This document shows positions 61,558 through 64,000 of a stretch of 64,000 bases of DNA, piece after piece. Below the pieces are notes generated by a model. That model was not told where the DNA came from. It ran no database searches and saw only the letters and a program-made list of their open reading frames with translations. Made by a program: the position numbers and the translations under genes. Source of the stretch: Sphingosinicella flava (GTDB taxonomy: Bacteria > Pseudomonadota > Alphaproteobacteria > Sphingomonadales > Sphingomonadaceae); contig NZ_CP065592.1 of NCBI RefSeq assembly GCF_016025255.1, positions 1,097,122-1,161,121 on the forward strand, in the 5' to 3' direction. The stretch's first letter is position 1, and each line of letters opens with the position of its first letter.

Positions 61558-63131
61558 GATCGTCTCCACAGCTTGCGGTCGGCGAGAACGGCCTGGGCCG
61601 CATTGTGACCGGGCGCTCCCGTTACGCCTCCTCCGGGATGCGCGCCAGACCCGCACAGATATAATCCGGCGAGCGGCATTCGATAGTCGGCATGGCCCAG
61701 CATCGGGCGCGCCGAGAAGAGCTGGTCGAGGCCCATCTTGCCGTGGAAGATATCGCCGCCGATGAGGTTGAAGCGCTGTTCCAAGTCCAGCGGTGAAAGG
61801 GCCAGCCGCCCGACGACCGATGCCTTGAAGCCCGGCGCATAAGCATCGACCGTGTCGATGATATGATCCGCGACTTCCTCCCGCCGCGCTTCCCAGCCGC
61901 CGGGCACATTGTAGGGGAAATGCTGGCAGAAGAGACTCGCCACATGTTTTCCTTCCGGCGCAAGACTGTCGTCCAGCGTGGAGGGGATCAGCATTTCGAT
62001 GATCGGCTGCTTCGACCAGCCGTCGCGCTTCGCGTCGATATAGGCGCGGTCCATATAATCGAGCGATGGGGCCATGATGATCCCGGCGGTGAGGTGATCG
62101 CCGGGTTCGGGAAGACTGGTGAAGCGCGGCAGCTGCGACAGCGCCACGTTCATGCGGAAGGTCGCGGACTCGCTCGCCCAGCCCAGCATGCGGCGCCCGA
62201 TTTCCGGCGCGACGGCGCCGTGCGGGATTAGCTTTTCGAAGAGCAATTTGGGATGGACGACCGCGACCACCGCCTTGGCGCAATAGGCCTTGCCGCCCGC
62301 GAGCGCGCCGACCGCCTTGCCCTTTTCGACGATGATCTCGTCGACGGGCGTGTCGAGGACGATCTCCACGCCCTTTTCACGGCACGCCTTTGCCATGGCC
62401 TGGGTAATCGCGCCCATGCCCCCGATCGCATGCCCCCAGGCGCCCGGCACCCCCGCCGCCTCACCGAACAGATGGTGAAGGAGGACATAGGCGGAACCCG
62501 GCGTGTCGGGGCTTGCATAATTGCCGACGATGGCGTCGAAGCCGAACAGCGCCTTGACGATATCGGTTTCGAAATAGCGATTGAGAATGTCGCTCGCGCT
62601 CTTCGTAAAGAAGTCGAGCAGGTGTCGCTGGTCCTCCAGGCCGAGGCCGCGCACTCCATTGCCGAGTTTCAGGAGAGCGAGGATGTCGGCGAGCCCTCCG
62701 CCCGCATTGGGCGGCGCCCGGAGCAACCAGTCCTGGAGGATGCGGACGACCTTTTCCAGCGATGCGGAATAAGCGTCATAAGCCGCCGCGTCCTTTTCCG
62801 AATGGCGTGCGATCTCCCGCCGCGTGAGGCCGTCGCGGCCTGAGAGCAGATAATCGCTGCCAAAGGTCGGCAGGAAATTGTCGATCTTGCGGAGCACGAC
62901 CTTCAGACCATGGTCGTAGAGCCGCATGTCGCGGATGACCTTGGGATTGAGCAGACTGACAGTGTAGCTCGCCGTGGAGTTGCGGAAGCCGGGCGCGAAT
63001 TCCTCGGTCACCGCTGCGCCGCCGACGACATGGCGGCGTTCGAGCATGGTGACCTTCAGGCCCCTGGACGCGAGATAATAAGCGCAGACCAGGCCGTTAT
63101 GCCCCGCGCCGATGATGACAATGTCGCTCAT
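61554..63131 (-). CDS. NAD(P)/FAD-dependent oxidoreductase (phytoene-desaturase/PYROXD2-like)
   Basis: A 525-residue flavoprotein. The FAD site is [17 protein letters not shown] near the start, followed by [11 protein letters not shown]. The C-terminal motif is [22 protein letters not shown]. The family is related to carotenoid desaturases, but no carotenoid genes are near. The substrate is unknown. It is translationally coupled to adhC. Confidence 0.9.
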
Positions 63132-63149
63132 TTACCCCTTACCCCCGAC

Positions 63150-63223
63150 ACCGTTCGTGTCGAGCGAAGTCGAGACACGTAGGCCAGCGCAAGCGCTTCT
63201 CGACTTCGCTCGAAGCGAACGGT
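63150..63223. repeat. Class D palindrome between hmgA and the FAD oxidoreductase gene
   Basis: ACCGTTCG, then TCGAGCGAAGTCGAGA on the left; the right arm has the complementary TCTCGACTTCGCTCGA followed by CGAACGGT. It makes a long stem with a 22-base loop. This word (tcgagcgaagtcgaga) is a common dispersed repeat in sphingomonads. Confidence 0.78.
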
Positions 63224-63228
63224 GAAGG

Positions 63229-64000
63229 TCAAGGCAATCGCGCCTTTGGAAAGCCGCCCCAGGCTTCGTCATAATCGCCCTGCAATTTGTCCGTCTCCAG
63301 CGCGAACCTGGTCGGCATATAGGGCCAGCAGCTTTCGACCATGAAGGCCATGGTGCCCTCGATCTTGTGCGGCTTCAGCTCGGCCTCGCTCGCGCCCTTC
63401 CAGCTCGCGACGTCGGGGCCATGACCAGCCATCAGATTGTGCAAGGACATCGCGCCCGGCGCAAAGCCGTCGGCCTTGGCGTCATAGGCGCCATGGATCA
63501 GACCCATGCACTCGCTCATCACGTTGCGGTGGAACCAGGGCGGGCGGAACGTGTCTTCCGCTACCATCCAGCGCGGCGGGAAGATGACGAAATCGGCATT
63601 GGCCCGGCCCGGCGTCTCGGACGGGCTGGTGAGAACGGTGAAGATGGACGGATCGGGATGGTCGTAGCTGACCGTGCCGATCGTGTTGAATTTGGAAAGG
63701 TCGTATTTCCACGGCGCGAGCGTGCCGTGCCAAGCAACGACATCGAGCGGCGAGTGGTCGAGCGTGGTGGTCCAAAGGCTGCCCAGATATTTCTGGATCA
63801 GCTCCACCTCCCCTTCCGCATCCTCAAATTGCGCGACCGGCGTCAGGAAATCGCGGGGGTTGGCGAGGCCGTTGGAACCGATCGGGCCAAGCTCGGGCAG
63901 GCGGAACAGGGCGCCGTGATTTTCGGCGACATAGCCGCGCGCCTTACCGTCCGGCAGCGCGGCGCGGAAGCGGACGCCGCGGGGGACGAGTGCGACTTCG
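63229..64000 (-). CDS. hmgA: Homogentisate 1,2-dioxygenase, 5' end outside the window
   Basis: The frame is open to the window edge; about 256 C-terminal residues are visible. Family segments include [81 protein letters not shown] and [13 protein letters not shown]. The His residues in the last two and the Glu in EC of MSEC are the iron ligands. It opens the ring of homogentisate in tyrosine breakdown. Partial at the 5' end only because of the window limit. Confidence 0.95.
   Translation of the reverse strand, partial: EVALVPRGVRFRAALPDGKARGYVAENHGALFRLPELGPIGSNGLANPRDFLTPVAQFEDAEGEVELIQKYLGSLWTTTLDHSPLDVVAWHGTLAPWKYDLSKFNTIGTVSYDHPDPSIFTVLTSPSETPGRANADFVIFPPRWMVAEDTFRPPWFHRNVMSECMGLIHGAYDAKADGFAPGAMSLHNLMAGHGPDVASWKGASEAELKPHKIEGTMAFMVESCWPYMPTRFALETDKLQGDYDEAWGGFPKARLP

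Overview
The window is a high-GC (roughly 63-66%) alphaproteobacterial chromosome segment, most probably from a sphingomonad (Sphingomonadales). The evidence is a Rhodobacter-capsulatus-type gene transfer agent (GTA) cluster in its sphingomonad form, with a DUF2793 gene after gp15 and a DUF6127-like gene beside gp4. It also shows a split pntAA/pntAB transhydrogenase and many short palindromic REP-type repeats of the kind scattered through sphingomonad genomes. There is no rRNA, CRISPR array, transposase or integrase. Two tRNA genes are present: Val(TAC) and Thr(TGT).

Layout. 1-7.8 kb holds housekeeping genes: a glutathione S-transferase, a dienelactone hydrolase, a Bax-inhibitor-1 protein, ThpR, a low-molecular-weight phosphatase, lipoprotein Cu/Zn SOD, UDP-glucose dehydrogenase and an OmpA-type porin with a 26-proline hinge. 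8.0-23.5 kb is an essentially complete GTA head-tail cluster on the minus strand (terminase, portal, protease, capsid, connectors, tail tube, tape measure, baseplate/hub, peptidase, tail tip). Three unrelated small genes are interleaved in it, two of them on the opposite strand, and REP palindromes form several gene ends. 23.7-29.8 kb carries two TSUP transporters around a GST, an M28 peptidase, a PilZ protein and a DUF6456 protein.

29.9-39.4 kb holds regulators (an XRE protein with a perfect palindrome upstream, a PAS-GGDEF-EAL protein, a receiver-like winged-helix protein), a racemase, a PhoX-like protein and a run of orphan secreted proteins. 39.6-48.4 kb holds the transhydrogenase operon with a LytS-type histidine kinase inside it, a tiny aa3-oxidase subunit IV, an atypical NtrC-like regulator, rarA with a repeat inserted in frame, and a mechanosensitive-channel-like protein. 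48.5-56.6 kb holds a DUF429-like protein, an LLM oxidoreductase, a SleB hydrolase, acetyl-CoA synthetase, an SDR, a Cys/His-rich secreted peptide, and hsp20 with an SD-sequestering leader hairpin. 56.8-64 kb is a minus-strand catabolic and detoxification run: hmgA (cut by the window edge), an FAD oxidoreductase, class III alcohol dehydrogenase, a VOC protein, S-formylglutathione hydrolase, a CysQ-like phosphatase, RidA and an alcohol dehydrogenase.

How they work together. The GTA genes encode a particle that packages host DNA: TerS/TerL load it, portal, protease and capsid build the head, gp6-gp9 join head to tail, and gp11-gp15 form the tail tip. adhC with fghA completes glutathione-dependent formaldehyde oxidation. 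pntAA/AB/B links the proton gradient to NADPH. The most unusual features are the GTA architecture (a TIM-barrel-like region in gp12 instead of gp15, interleaved accessory genes, REP-built termini), the hsp20 RNA-thermometer candidate and the degenerate NtrC-like regulator. All assignments come from reading the sequence without database searches.
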